A DNA stretch of 64,000 nucleotides from Thiomicrorhabdus sp. zzn3 (GTDB lineage Bacteria > Pseudomonadota > Gammaproteobacteria > Thiomicrospirales > Thiomicrospiraceae): assembly GCF_029767755.1 (NCBI RefSeq), contig NZ_JARUQS010000003.1, forward strand, positions 106,840-170,839. Reading direction: 5' to 3'. Under the pieces are notes generated by a model. That model was not told the DNA's origin. It searched no databases and was given only the letters and a program-made list of their open reading frames with translations. Each line of letters opens with the position of its first letter. Positions within the stretch are counted from its first letter, which is position 1. The position numbers were made by a program, and so were the translations under genes. Of the stretch, positions 26,145-35,231 are shown one piece after another.

Positions 26145-28373
26145 TTAGTTGGATAATCGAATCGAAGTCACCTTCTTCAGGGTTCTTGGCAAGACAATCC
26201 CCCGCTTAGCGCGACTGGCAAACGCCTCTTCAATGGCCGTCGGCCCAAATTGTTTTTCATAGTCACCGGCAATCAATGCCAATTTACTGCCGGGCTCAAA
26301 GGCAAAAACCGCATTGACCTTGTGCCCTTTTGGCAACTGAATCAACTTATTCCCTTTCCCCTTGGCCAAGATCGGCAACTCTTCTGCTTTAAAAACCAGC
26401 ATTCTCGGTTCGTCGGTAACCACGACAATCCAGTCTTCTTTTTTCACTTTCGCTGGAATAAGGATGGTAGACTTAGCCGGCAGACTGATCGCGGATTTAC
26501 CCGCTTTATTCTTGGAATACAAGTTTTCCAGCTGGGTAATAAAACCATAACCGGCAGACGTAGCGAGAATCACCTGTTCATCCGGCTGTCCCAGCAACAC
26601 ATGCTTAAATGCGGCCCCCGCTGGCGGGTTTAAGCGCCCGGTTAAGGGTTCACCATGACTGCGTGCCGAAGGAAGGCTGTGCGCCGGCAACGAATAGGCC
26701 CGCCCGGTATCATCCAAAAAGACCGCCATTTGCCGGCTTTGGCCGCTATCCTGACTACAGAAGTCATCACCTGATTTATAGCCCAAGGAACGTCCGTCGA
26801 CATCGTGTCCTTTAGCCGCGCGGATCCAGCCGTTTTCAGACAAGACAACAGTCACCGCTTCAGACGGAAGCAGGTCCTGTTCACTCATCGCCTGCGCAAT
26901 TTTCGCTTCCACTAATGGTGATTTACGCTCATCGCCATAGCTTTCTGCATCGGCCTGCAACTCCTTTTTCACCAGAGTTTTGAGACGGGCCGCACTGCCA
27001 AGAATCTTCTCCAACTTCTGACGCTCCGCTTCCAACTCAGCCTGCTCGGTGCGGATTTTCATCTCTTCCAAACGGGCTAAATGGCGTAACTTCAATTCTA
27101 AAATGGCTTCGGCCTGAAGATCGCTTAAGCCAAAACGCTCCATCAATACCGGCTTAGGTTTGTCTTCCTCACGGATAATGGCAATCACCTCATCGATATT
27201 TAAAAAAGCAACGAGCAAACCGTCCAAAATGTGCAAACGCGCCAAAACCTTGTCCAGACGATATTGCAGACGGCGACGCACGGTTTCCGTACGGTAGGTC
27301 AGCCATTCACTCAACAAATCTTTCAACGGTTTGACTTGGGGACGGCCGTTAAGACCGATGACATTAAAGTTGGCGCGGTAACTCTTTTCCAGATCCGTGG
27401 TAGCAAACAGATGAAGCATCGCGGTTTCCACATCCACGCGCTTGGAACGCAGCTCCAACACAAAACGGATTGGATTTTCATGATCCGATTCATCGCGTAA
27501 ATCGACCACCATAGGCAACTTTTTAGCGCGCATCTGCGCGGCAATCTGCTCCAACACCTTGGAACCGGAAACCTGATAGGGAAGCGCGTCAATCACCACA
27601 TTGACACCATCCTCCACGTGGTAGCTGGCACGCTGGCGAATCGCACCGTTGCCGGTTTCATACAATTTGAGCAATTCGGCTTTGGGCGTAATCACCTGGG
27701 CCGAATTCGGATAATCCGGTCCCGGAATGTATTTCACCAACTCTTCAGTGGTGAGTTTCGGGTTTTCCAACAGGGCCACGCAACCGTTGACCACTTCACG
27801 CAGGTTGTGCGGTGGGATGTCAGTCGCCATCCCCACCGCAATCCCGGAGGTACCATTGAGCAGAACATGCGGCACTCTGGCTGGCAGCACCACCGGCTCC
27901 TGCAGAGTACCGTCAAAATTGGGCGTCCAGTCAACCGTCCCCTGGCTGGCCTCCTCCAGCAACAATTGGCTGAATTTGGAGAGACGCGCTTCGGTATAAC
28001 GCATCGCGGCAAAGGATTTGGGATCATCCATTGAACCCCAGTTCCCCTGACCGTCAACCAATGGATAACGGAAGGAAAAATCCTGCGCCATCAGCACCAT
28101 GGCTTCATAGCAAGCACTGTCACCATGCGGATGAAATTTACCCAGAACATCCCCGACGGTACGCGCCGATTTTTTATATTTTGCACTGGCTTTGAGCCCC
28201 AACTCGGACATCGCATAAATGATGCGCCTCTGAACCGGCTTTAGGCCATCGCTAATGTGCGGCAAGGCACGATCCAGAATGACATACATCGCATAATCAA
28301 GATACGCTTTCTCGGTAAAGGCCGCTACCGGAAGCTGCTCAATGCCTTCATAATTGATGACCTGTTGGGACAC
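26145..28373 (-). CDS. parC: DNA topoisomerase IV subunit A
   Basis: A 742-residue type IIA topoisomerase A subunit that decatenates daughter chromosomes. The N-terminus shows [27 protein letters not shown]; the quinolone-region [10 protein letters not shown] is at 81-90, and the catalytic Tyr126 is in [10 protein letters not shown]. The coiled coil and a degenerate beta-pinwheel C-terminal domain follow. The short C-terminal domain without a clear GyrA box separates it from GyrA. The partner parE is at 33299-35185 on the same strand, separated by four to five unrelated genes rather than adjacent. Confidence 0.95.
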   Translation of the reverse strand: MSQQVINYEGIEQLPVAAFTEKAYLDYAMYVILDRALPHISDGLKPVQRRIIYAMSELGLKASAKYKKSARTVGDVLGKFHPHGDSACYEAMVLMAQDFSFRYPLVDGQGNWGSMDDPKSFAAMRYTEARLSKFSQLLLEEASQGTVDWTPNFDGTLQEPVVLPARVPHVLLNGTSGIAVGMATDIPPHNLREVVNGCVALLENPKLTTEELVKYIPGPDYPNSAQVITPKAELLKLYETGNGAIRQRASYHVEDGVNVVIDALPYQVSGSKVLEQIAAQMRAKKLPMVVDLRDESDHENPIRFVLELRSKRVDVETAMLHLFATTDLEKSYRANFNVIGLNGRPQVKPLKDLLSEWLTYRTETVRRRLQYRLDKVLARLHILDGLLVAFLNIDEVIAIIREEDKPKPVLMERFGLSDLQAEAILELKLRHLARLEEMKIRTEQAELEAERQKLEKILGSAARLKTLVKKELQADAESYGDERKSPLVEAKIAQAMSEQDLLPSEAVTVVLSENGWIRAAKGHDVDGRSLGYKSGDDFCSQDSGQSRQMAVFLDDTGRAYSLPAHSLPSARSHGEPLTGRLNPPAGAAFKHVLLGQPDEQVILATSAGYGFITQLENLYSKNKAGKSAISLPAKSTILIPAKVKKEDWIVVVTDEPRMLVFKAEELPILAKGKGNKLIQLPKGHKVNAVFAFEPGSKLALIAGDYEKQFGPTAIEEAFASRAKRGIVLPRTLKKVTSIRLSN

Positions 28374-28458
28374 GTACCGCTCCTATTTTATGGTTAAGAT
28401 ACTTTAGGATGTTCAATCGTATTAAACGATCTTAATCGATGGATTTAAATTTACCAAA

Positions 28459-28773
28459 TCAGGTGTTTTCTGTCAGTTTGCCAACCGCACAAGAGACAAA
28501 AGACTTGGCCTTGGCGCCCGCTGCTTTAATCCCTTCTACACTGCCGGCAGGCGGATAGCCCATCCTGAGAAGCTGCGCGGCCACTTCCGCTTCCACCGCT
28601 TCGGACACCAGACCGGATGAAATCTGACAATTGACCAGACCATTTTCAACATCCACTTCAACCGTCTCGATACCATCCAATTGTGAAAGCTGTTTGCAAA
28701 TCGAATTTGCACAGCCGCCACACTTAATATTTTCCGCCCGAATACGAATCCACTGCTGATGTTCTGCGTGCAT
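28459..28773 (-). CDS. heavy-metal-associated (HMA) domain protein
   Basis: From the ATG at 28773 (AGGCGA upstream) the protein has 104 residues. An HMA fold spans about 8-75, with the metal-binding CGGC at Cys18-Cys21 (NIKCGGCANSICKQL). A 30-residue tail with one further Cys follows. It resembles small copper chaperones of the CopZ kind, but CGGC instead of CxxC with variable middle residues leaves the metal open. It is upstream of parC by 85 bases. A nine-copy heptanucleotide repeat begins 65 bases upstream of its start, in its likely promoter region. Confidence 0.8.
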   Translation of the reverse strand: MHAEHQQWIRIRAENIKCGGCANSICKQLSQLDGIETVEVDVENGLVNCQISSGLVSEAVEAEVAAQLLRMGYPPAGSVEGIKAAGAKAKSFVSCAVGKLTENT

Positions 28774-29118
28774 GAGTTTCGCCTTTTTCTGTTTTTTAAA
28801 CGTTTTCACATGATGAACAGATGGGGTCATCACTCGCGTTCATCGTTCATCGTTCATCGTTCATCGTTCATCGTTCATCGTTCATCGTTCATCGTTCATT
28901 TTATACCGCAACACGGCCAATTGCTTGTTTTCAAACGTACTATAATCTAACACACTTCAAATCGGCTTTGCGCCTCTCTATTGGTTAAACGTTTAGCCCG
29001 CCAACCCCCTATCCTAACCTTTCACTATATAACCTACTTATTTACTAGGTTATTACCTCTGTTCAAGTTAAAATAGTTGCCACCAACTCTTTTTGCGAAA
29101 AGCCAACGTGTATTGAAT
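28774..29118. other. 345-base intergenic region between divergent HMA gene and selO
   Basis: The region holds the heptanucleotide array at 28838-28900 and AT-rich sequence further right that probably carries the selO promoter. I see no other gene or RNA in it. Confidence 0.6.
28838..28900. repeat. heptanucleotide tandem repeat (GTTCATC)9
   Basis: Eight perfect GTTCATC units and a ninth, GTTCATT, in direct tandem. On the minus strand each unit reads GATGAAC, and a lone GATGAAC occurs nearby at 28812-28818. The array is in the 5' region of the HMA gene. Because the unit is seven bases, copy-number change by slippage would shift promoter spacing. Confidence 0.95.
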
Positions 29119-30561
29119 ATGAACTGTTTTTTCAACCGCTATGCGGATCTTCCCAACCACTTTTACAGCTATGCAAGCCCCGAGCCCCTGGAGAAGGCTG
29201 TCCTTGTGCACCGCAACCCAATTCTCGAGAACGAGCTGGCTCTAACCCTGACCGAGGCCGAACTCATCCAAATGAGTTCAGGCAACCAATTTCCGCAAGG
29301 CTGTTCGCCACTGGCACAGAAATACACCGGGCACCAGTTCGGCCATTACAATCCAGATCTGGGGGACGGACGCGGGTTACTGCTTGGCCAGTGGCATGAT
29401 TCACAGCAGCAATCGTGGGATTTTCATCTTAAAGGCTGTGGGCGCACCCCCTACTCAAGACGCGGTGACGGTCGGGCCGTCTTGCGCTCGGCCATTCGCG
29501 AATACCTCGGCAGCGAAGCACTGCATGCTTTGGGCATTCCCAGCACGCGATGCCTGGCACTGTGCCACAGCGACGAACGCGTACAACGTGAACAACTGGA
29601 ACCACGGGCCAGCTATATTCGAGTGGCTAAAACTCATGTGCGTTTTGGCCACTTTGAGTGGTTGGCACAACACCAGGACAAGCAAGGCATGCAGCAACTG
29701 GCGGACTATGTCATCGAAACTGTTTATCCCGATTTAATCGCTCTGCCTGAAGCGAACCGTTACGCCCGGTTGTTGGAGACCATTTGCGCCAAGACGGCCA
29801 AGTTAATTGCCGCCTGGCAAGCGATTGGTTTCTGCCACGGCGTACTCAATACTGACAATATGTCCGTTGCTGGCGAAACCTTTGATTTCGGGCCCTTTGC
29901 TTTTATGGACGATTTCAAACTCCACTATATCTGCAACCATTCCGATTTCGAAGGTCGTTATGCCTATAGCCAGCAACCCAATATCGGCTATTGGAACTGC
30001 CAGGTACTGGCCGGCGCCTTTGGATTGCTGGTAGATGATCAGGCTCAACATAAAGCCCTCAACACCTACATCGAAACCTATAACCGCGCCTACCTAAGCA
30101 AGATGTTGGCAAAACTAGGGCTTAGCGAGACACTCAAAGGTGACAAATTGCTGGTCGCCGATCTGATTATCTTAATGGATCAATCTTCTCTGGACTTTCA
30201 CCAGTTCTTTTTAAGCTTGGCTGACTGTAAAACTGAACAGGCCTGTTTGGATTTGAAGCTCATTAAAGATACGCCTGAATGGCGCAAGTGGCTGCAAGCC
30301 TACTATCAGAGACGCGCCCAAGAACAAGACCCGCAAAACGTCAATGCGCAAATCCGTGAGAACACGCCTAAATTTGTTCTCAGGAATTACATTGCCCAAG
30401 AAGTCATCGAAGCCGCCGAACGGGGGGATTTCTCACTATTTGAACAGTGCTTTAATGCCCTTCACTCTCCTTATGTGAGAATGGAGGATATTCCACAACG
30501 TTACTATCAGCCTCCGCAAAACCCGATACAAAAAGGGATTGCGCTAAGCTGCTCATCTTAA
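29119..30561 (+). CDS. selO: protein adenylyltransferase SelO (YdiU)
   Basis: SelO is a pseudokinase-fold enzyme that transfers AMP to Ser, Thr or Tyr of target proteins in redox stress. Start at ATG 29119 (MNCFFNRYADLPNHFYSY) gives 480 residues. Motifs seen are KYTGHQFGHYNPDLGDGRGLLLG, DFHLKGCGRTPYSRRGDGRAVLRSAIREYL, and GFCHGVLNTDNMSVAGETFDFGPFAFMD with the metal-binding Asn and Asp. The C-terminus is SCSS, with the redox Cys that replaces the selenocysteine of animal SelO. A CAGGCCTG copy at 30238-30245 encodes EQAC in a variable region. Confidence 0.93.
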   Translation: MNCFFNRYADLPNHFYSYASPEPLEKAVLVHRNPILENELALTLTEAELIQMSSGNQFPQGCSPLAQKYTGHQFGHYNPDLGDGRGLLLGQWHDSQQQSWDFHLKGCGRTPYSRRGDGRAVLRSAIREYLGSEALHALGIPSTRCLALCHSDERVQREQLEPRASYIRVAKTHVRFGHFEWLAQHQDKQGMQQLADYVIETVYPDLIALPEANRYARLLETICAKTAKLIAAWQAIGFCHGVLNTDNMSVAGETFDFGPFAFMDDFKLHYICNHSDFEGRYAYSQQPNIGYWNCQVLAGAFGLLVDDQAQHKALNTYIETYNRAYLSKMLAKLGLSETLKGDKLLVADLIILMDQSSLDFHQFFLSLADCKTEQACLDLKLIKDTPEWRKWLQAYYQRRAQEQDPQNVNAQIRENTPKFVLRNYIAQEVIEAAERGDFSLFEQCFNALHSPYVRMEDIPQRYYQPPQNPIQKGIALSCSS

Positions 30562-30708
30562 AGAGTTGGACGACAAGCACTACAAACGCGCACAGACGTT
30601 TTAATTTTGTATAAAATAACCTTCTTAATAAAATATGTCAGCGTTGGCTATTTTAAGAGTAGGCTTTCAACGCTAGCTAATGCCTATTCTGATGTTCGGA
30701 GGCTTATC

Positions 30709-31062
30709 ATGGAACAGCCGTCATCCGCTTTAAGCGAAAAGCGTAAGCAGGAGCGTATTGAGATCAAACGCTCGGTGCAAGTTCTGGTTGCAGACAAAAT
30801 TCTGCAAGGTCACTTGGTGGATCTGTCTACCATTGGTGTGGGTTTGCTTATCAATGAGGCGGTGGATAGTGGTGTTGAACTCAGCGTAAAGTTCACCTTA
30901 CCGGATCAGGACGGCATTGCAGAATTGTTATTGGATGGTCGCGTTGCGCATTGCACCCCGAGCGGCCACCTCTATACTATCGGCATCGAATTCACTGTGC
31001 TAAGTCCGCATCAAAAAACGGTCATCAGTGCTTTTACCGAATCCAAGCAACCGCTGGCTTAA
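30709..31062 (+). CDS. PilZ-domain protein
   Basis: The ATG at 30709, preceded by GGAGG, gives 117 residues; the open frame continues upstream without a good site. The PilZ c-di-GMP-binding motifs are present: RKQER as RxxxR near residue 14, and DLSTIGVG as [DN]xSxxG near residue 40, followed by the beta-barrel. It is a stand-alone PilZ receptor, probably for motility, pilus or envelope control. A second, degenerate PilZ-like gene follows by 19 bases. Confidence 0.85.
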   Translation: MEQPSSALSEKRKQERIEIKRSVQVLVADKILQGHLVDLSTIGVGLLINEAVDSGVELSVKFTLPDQDGIAELLLDGRVAHCTPSGHLYTIGIEFTVLSPHQKTVISAFTESKQPLA

Positions 31063-31081
31063 GTTTTTCTGGTGAATTTTA

Positions 31082-31420
31082 ATGGACAGTGTCAAAACCG
31101 ATCGTAAAGCCACACTGTATGGGCGAAATGGACATGCTGAAGCCCGTCTTGTTGAGCTTTCTACACAAGGCGTTGGCGTGCACTCAAACCGTGGTGCGCG
31201 GGTCGGGACGGAACTGGAAGTGGAATTTGAACTGCCCGCACTGGAACGCTTTCTCACCCTCAAGCTAACCGGAAAAGTCACTGATCGACATAATGCAGGC
31301 GATCAAATTCACCTTCACATCCAATTCAATCACCTTGATGCACACTCCAAAGAAGCCATTCAAGACTTCATCAACTACAAAGAACGTTTAAGCAAAATGA
31401 GCGTACGGGCCACCTCTTAA
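31082..31420 (+). CDS. PilZ-like protein lacking the RxxxR motif
   Basis: A 112-residue protein with the same barrel pattern as its neighbour (ELSTQGVGVHS aligned with DLSTIGVGLLI; KLTGKVTDRHNAGDQIHLHIQFNHL). The RxxxR motif is missing and the Asp/Asn of the second motif is Glu, so c-di-GMP binding is doubtful. It could be a partner subunit. The two genes look like a tandem duplication followed by divergence and are probably one operon. Confidence 0.7.
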   Translation: MDSVKTDRKATLYGRNGHAEARLVELSTQGVGVHSNRGARVGTELEVEFELPALERFLTLKLTGKVTDRHNAGDQIHLHIQFNHLDAHSKEAIQDFINYKERLSKMSVRATS

Positions 31421-31437
31421 GCGCTAAACTCATTACT

Positions 31438-32580
31438 CTAAACGCGATGAATACGCTTTAAAATCTCAAGTTGGCGGCTATAGTCGTTTTCAGGGCGCGG
31501 TGACGGACCAATCACATCTTTAGACAGTTCCGAGCCCAAGAGCACCTCAAAACTGCCCGCCACCGAATGCACCAACGGCTCAAGTTCATAACCACCGCCG
31601 AGAGAGAGCGCTAAACGACCACCGCACAATTCGCTCGCCGCCTGTTTAAGCTTGTCCACCAAACGGTTGAACCCGGTCACACTCATGCGATGCTCGGCCA
31701 GAGGGTCCTGCCAGTGGGCGTCATAGCCGGCAAACGCGATGATATGCTGCGGTTGAAAGGCGCGCAGCTTGGGCAGAATCACCTCATCAAAGACATTTAA
31801 ATAGGCTTGATCGCCAGCCCCGCTGCCAAACGGACAGTTCACATTCGTTCCCGCCGCATCGCCCTTGCCGATCAATTCAGCCGCACCGGTCATCGGCCAG
31901 TAGGGATGCTGGTGAATCGACACGGCCATGATGGAAGGATCGGATTCCGTCAAATCCTGGGTACCGTTGCCGTGATGCACATCAAAATCAATAATCGCTA
32001 CCCGCTCCACGCCGCGGTATTTCTGCAACGCTTTGGCGGCAATCACGTCGGAATTAAACAAACAGAACCCCATCGCCTTGTCTTCCAGGGCGTGGTGGCC
32101 GGGTGGGCGCAACAAGGCAAAACCGTTATCCACCAGACGATCATAAACCGCCAAATTCAGTTGAATCGCACCGCCAGCCGCCATTTTAGCGGCGGCAAAG
32201 GTGTCTTCGGTCAGATAGGTATCGCCCACATAAGGGTTAAAATAGCCGCCACCGTATTCGCTGATGCTGGCAATCTCATCAATATAGCCTGGCGAGTGCA
32301 CCCACTCCAACTCCTCACGCGTCGCCAGACGGGCTGCAACCGGGCTCAGCTTGGACCACAGGCCGCGCGCTTCCAATTCACGGTCTATCGCCACCAAGCG
32401 CTGAGCATTTTCAGGATGTTCCGCCATATCATGTTTAAAAAACAGTGGATCCAGTACCACACCGGTTTGCTGAGCACTTCTCACGGTCGGTTGAGCGCAA
32501 CTGGCGATACCCAATGGCAAGGAAACCGAGGTACCCAAAGCCAGTAACCGTTGAATAAATTCTCTGCGTCCTTGCATCAT
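31438..32580 (-). CDS. histone-deacetylase-family hydrolase with Tat/lipoprotein signal
   Basis: The 380-residue protein begins MMQGRREFIQRLLALGTSVSLPLGIASC: a twin-arginine motif (Arg5-Arg6), a hydrophobic stretch and a lipobox ending in Cys28. The rest is a class II HDAC/acetylpolyamine amidohydrolase fold. It shows RPPGHHALEDKAMGFCLFN, IIDFDVHHGNGTQDL and GYDAHWQDPL, with zinc ligands Asp and His in the expected places. Export of a deacetylase as a Tat lipoprotein points to an envelope substrate such as acetylated polyamines, peptides or sugars. GAGGAAAGA precedes the ATG. The substrate cannot be told from sequence. Confidence 0.85.
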   Translation of the reverse strand: MMQGRREFIQRLLALGTSVSLPLGIASCAQPTVRSAQQTGVVLDPLFFKHDMAEHPENAQRLVAIDRELEARGLWSKLSPVAARLATREELEWVHSPGYIDEIASISEYGGGYFNPYVGDTYLTEDTFAAAKMAAGGAIQLNLAVYDRLVDNGFALLRPPGHHALEDKAMGFCLFNSDVIAAKALQKYRGVERVAIIDFDVHHGNGTQDLTESDPSIMAVSIHQHPYWPMTGAAELIGKGDAAGTNVNCPFGSGAGDQAYLNVFDEVILPKLRAFQPQHIIAFAGYDAHWQDPLAEHRMSVTGFNRLVDKLKQAASELCGGRLALSLGGGYELEPLVHSVAGSFEVLLGSELSKDVIGPSPRPENDYSRQLEILKRIHRV

Positions 32581-32659
32581 TCTTTCCTCGTTTTAACCTT
32601 TGATCACGGCACTGGAGCACGTGCAAAATGGCTCCTCATCTTTGCAAGGCAACCAAAGC

Positions 32660-33214
32660 TTACTTACACACATCCTGATAGGGCTCCAACAGTTTTTTCA
32701 ATCCCCTTAAGGAAAACGCATAAGTGGGTTTTCCTAAAGCACGGTGAGAAAAGGTAACCTCCAGCTTTTCTCCTTGCTTTAAGTTTTCCAGAAGCGATTG
32801 GTAACCTTCTTGCATGACGTTCATCGATTTCACACTTTGCGGATCCAGTTCAATTCGCACCCGATTAGACACCTCTTCAAAGGTATTGTGGGGCTTGAGA
32901 ACCGCCTGCCACTTGAAAGCCGGATCGCCTGCTTGGCCGTCAATACGGTAATCCGCCTGCAATAAACGCGGCAATTCGCTCATCACTTCATCGTTAAACA
33001 GCAACACTTCCAACATCGGAAACGGCGACTGACTGGAACAACGGATCCCGAAGAATACCTCTCTGTCTGGCATTTTGGTAAACAGTTCAATATGCTCCGC
33101 ACTCTGTTGCGCATCACGATAAACGCTCAGATGATAATCTTGAAAAACGCTCTGCTCAGCAGCCTGCACTGACGCCGTCAACACAACGGCCATTAACCCC
33201 AAAATTCTTAACAC
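32660..33214 (-). CDS. predicted periplasmic protein of unknown function
   Basis: A 184-residue protein starting at GTG 33214, the first possible codon after an in-frame stop. The signal peptide MLRILGLMAVVLTASVQA would be cut before AEQSVFQD. Two cysteines in the mature part (FGIRCSSQS and the C-terminal DVCK) could form a disulfide. I recognise no domain; the sequence looks like a beta-rich periplasmic protein. It lies between the HDAC-like gene and parE on the same strand, without a clear functional tie to either. Confidence 0.65.
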   Translation of the reverse strand: MLRILGLMAVVLTASVQAAEQSVFQDYHLSVYRDAQQSAEHIELFTKMPDREVFFGIRCSSQSPFPMLEVLLFNDEVMSELPRLLQADYRIDGQAGDPAFKWQAVLKPHNTFEEVSNRVRIELDPQSVKSMNVMQEGYQSLLENLKQGEKLEVTFSHRALGKPTYAFSLRGLKKLLEPYQDVCK

Positions 33215-33281
33215 CTTAAATCACTTTTTTTATTTATTATTGACGATCTTGTTCGGCGAAATATCGCTTCAGCCAACTGTA

Positions 33282-33289
33282 CAGGCCTG
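33282..33289. repeat. CAGGCCTG motif, intergenic
   Basis: Copy in ACAGGCCTGGT context, ten bases past the parE stop. Confidence 0.8.
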
Positions 33290-33298
33290 GTAAAAAAA

Positions 33299-35185
33299 TC
33301 ACAGTGCCGCCAAATCGCCTTTATTTTCCAGCCAGGCTTTGCGATCCGAGGCTCGCTTCTTATTGAGCAGCATATCCATCATTTCGTGATCGCGCTCCGT
33401 CGGCTCCAATTGCAACTGCACCAAACGTCGACTTTCCGGCATCATGGTGGTTTCCCGCAACTGTTTCGGGTTCATTTCCCCCAACCCCTTAAAGCGGGTG
33501 ACCTGAACTTTACCCGGCATTTTTTCCGCAGCAATACGATCCAACACCCCCTGGCGTTCGTACTCATCCAAAGCGTAAAACACCTGCTTGCCGACATCGA
33601 TACGATACAGCGGCGGCATCGCCACATAAACATGACCGGCTTCTACCAGTCTGGGAAAGTGGCGTACAAACAAGGCGCAGATCAAGGTGGCAATATGCGC
33701 GCCATCGGAATCGGCATCTGCGAGAATACAGATCTTACCGTAACGTAATCCACTCAAATCGTCTGATCCGGGATCCACGCCGATCGCCACACTGATGTCA
33801 TGAATTTCCTGTGACGCCAATACCTGACCCGCTTCCACTTCCCAGGTATTCAAAATCTTACCACGCAACGGCATGATCGCCTGAGTGTTTTTATCCCTCG
33901 CCTGTTTGGCGGAGCCGCCGGCAGAATCCCCTTCCACCAGAAACAGTTCGGTCAAAGTCAGGTCGGATTCGGTGCAGTCCGCCAGCTTTCCAGGCAGCGC
34001 CGGACCGGAAGTGATTTTTTTACGCGTGACTTTTTTGGCTTTTTTACTGCGGTTACTGGCATTGTTAATCACCAGTTCGGCTATTTTCTCGGCCACTTCG
34101 GTATGCTGGTTCAACCACAAACTCAGCGCGTCCTTGACCACGCCGGAGATAAACGGCACGCATTCGCGCGACGACAGGCGCTCTTTAGTTTGCCCGGCAA
34201 ACTGCGGTTCGTAGACCTTGGCCGATAACACAAAGGCCACATTCTGCCAGACGTCTTCCGGAGTAATTTTGATGCCTCGCGGAATCAGGTTACGAAACTC
34301 GCAAAACTCGCGCACCGCATCGGTCGCCCCGGCACGCAAGCCATTGACGTGCGTCCCGCCCTGCGGGGTCGGAATCAGGTTGACATAACTTTCCATCAGC
34401 GTTTCCGACGGTTCAACCAGCCAGGCAATTGCCCAGGAGACCCCTTCGCTGTCGCCTTGGCTTTCCCCCAAAAAACCTTCCAACGGCAAGCGCTCCAAAC
34501 CGTCAAGCGCATCGTTCAGATAATCTTTCAAGCCGTTTTCATAGTGCCACACTTCGGATTCACTGGACGCTTCGTCGACAAAGGTGACTTTAAGCCCCGG
34601 GCTGAGTACCGCTTTGGCACGCAACAGATATTTCAGTTTCGCCAACGCATATTTAGGCGTATCAAAAAATTGCGCATCCGGCCAGAAACGCACCAGGGTT
34701 CCGGTGTTCTTTTTGCCGACTTTGCCGATCACTTCCAGCGGCTTGGAAAGCTCACCATTTTCGAATGCAATGTCATAGAGTTTGCTGTCACGGCGAATCT
34801 GGATTTCGACCTTTTTGGAGAGCGCATTGACCACCGAGATCCCGACGCCATGCAGACCACCGGAAAACTTGTAGGCTTTATTGGAGAACTTCCCCCCGGC
34901 ATGGAGACGGGTCATAATCACTTCCACCCCCGGCACGCCCTCTTCCGGGTGAATATCCACCGGCATCCCACGACCGTTATCCAGTACGCTCATGGAACCG
35001 TCCGCATGATGGGTCACGGTAATTTCACTGGCAAATCCAGCCAAGGCTTCGTCCACACTGTTGTCAATCACCTCCTGCGCCAAATGATTAGGCCTGGTGG
35101 TATCGGTATACATGCCCGGGCGCTTGCGCACCGGATCCAGACCCGTTAAAACTTCAATCTCAGCCGCATTGTAGTTTCCGCTCAC
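33299..35185 (-). CDS. parE: DNA topoisomerase IV subunit B
   Basis: The 628-residue ATPase subunit partners ParC (26145-28373). The N-terminal GHKL ATPase shows VIDNSVDEALAGF, DNGRGMPVD and the loop GGLHGVGISVVNAL. The TOPRIM region has LFLVEGDSAGGSAKQARDKNTQAIMPLRGKILN and DADSDGAHI with the metal-binding acidic residues. The length and KVYEPQFAGQTKERL fit the gammaproteobacterial ParE form rather than the longer GyrB. Confidence 0.95.
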   Translation of the reverse strand: MSGNYNAAEIEVLTGLDPVRKRPGMYTDTTRPNHLAQEVIDNSVDEALAGFASEITVTHHADGSMSVLDNGRGMPVDIHPEEGVPGVEVIMTRLHAGGKFSNKAYKFSGGLHGVGISVVNALSKKVEIQIRRDSKLYDIAFENGELSKPLEVIGKVGKKNTGTLVRFWPDAQFFDTPKYALAKLKYLLRAKAVLSPGLKVTFVDEASSESEVWHYENGLKDYLNDALDGLERLPLEGFLGESQGDSEGVSWAIAWLVEPSETLMESYVNLIPTPQGGTHVNGLRAGATDAVREFCEFRNLIPRGIKITPEDVWQNVAFVLSAKVYEPQFAGQTKERLSSRECVPFISGVVKDALSLWLNQHTEVAEKIAELVINNASNRSKKAKKVTRKKITSGPALPGKLADCTESDLTLTELFLVEGDSAGGSAKQARDKNTQAIMPLRGKILNTWEVEAGQVLASQEIHDISVAIGVDPGSDDLSGLRYGKICILADADSDGAHIATLICALFVRHFPRLVEAGHVYVAMPPLYRIDVGKQVFYALDEYERQGVLDRIAAEKMPGKVQVTRFKGLGEMNPKQLRETTMMPESRRLVQLQLEPTERDHEMMDMLLNKKRASDRKAWLENKGDLAAL

Positions 35186-35231
35186 AGTTGAGGACTCCTA
35201 GTGATAGAATGGTGTTAATTGTTCTTAATCA

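Noticed and set aside
28838-28900. Possible CRISPR array
   Set aside because: The units are seven bases long and contiguous with no spacers, and no cas genes are present.
28759-28950. A 63-residue frame with RSSFIVH repeats
   Set aside because: The repeated peptide is only the translation of the heptanucleotide array (three units make 21 bases), and the frame overlaps the HMA gene start antisense.
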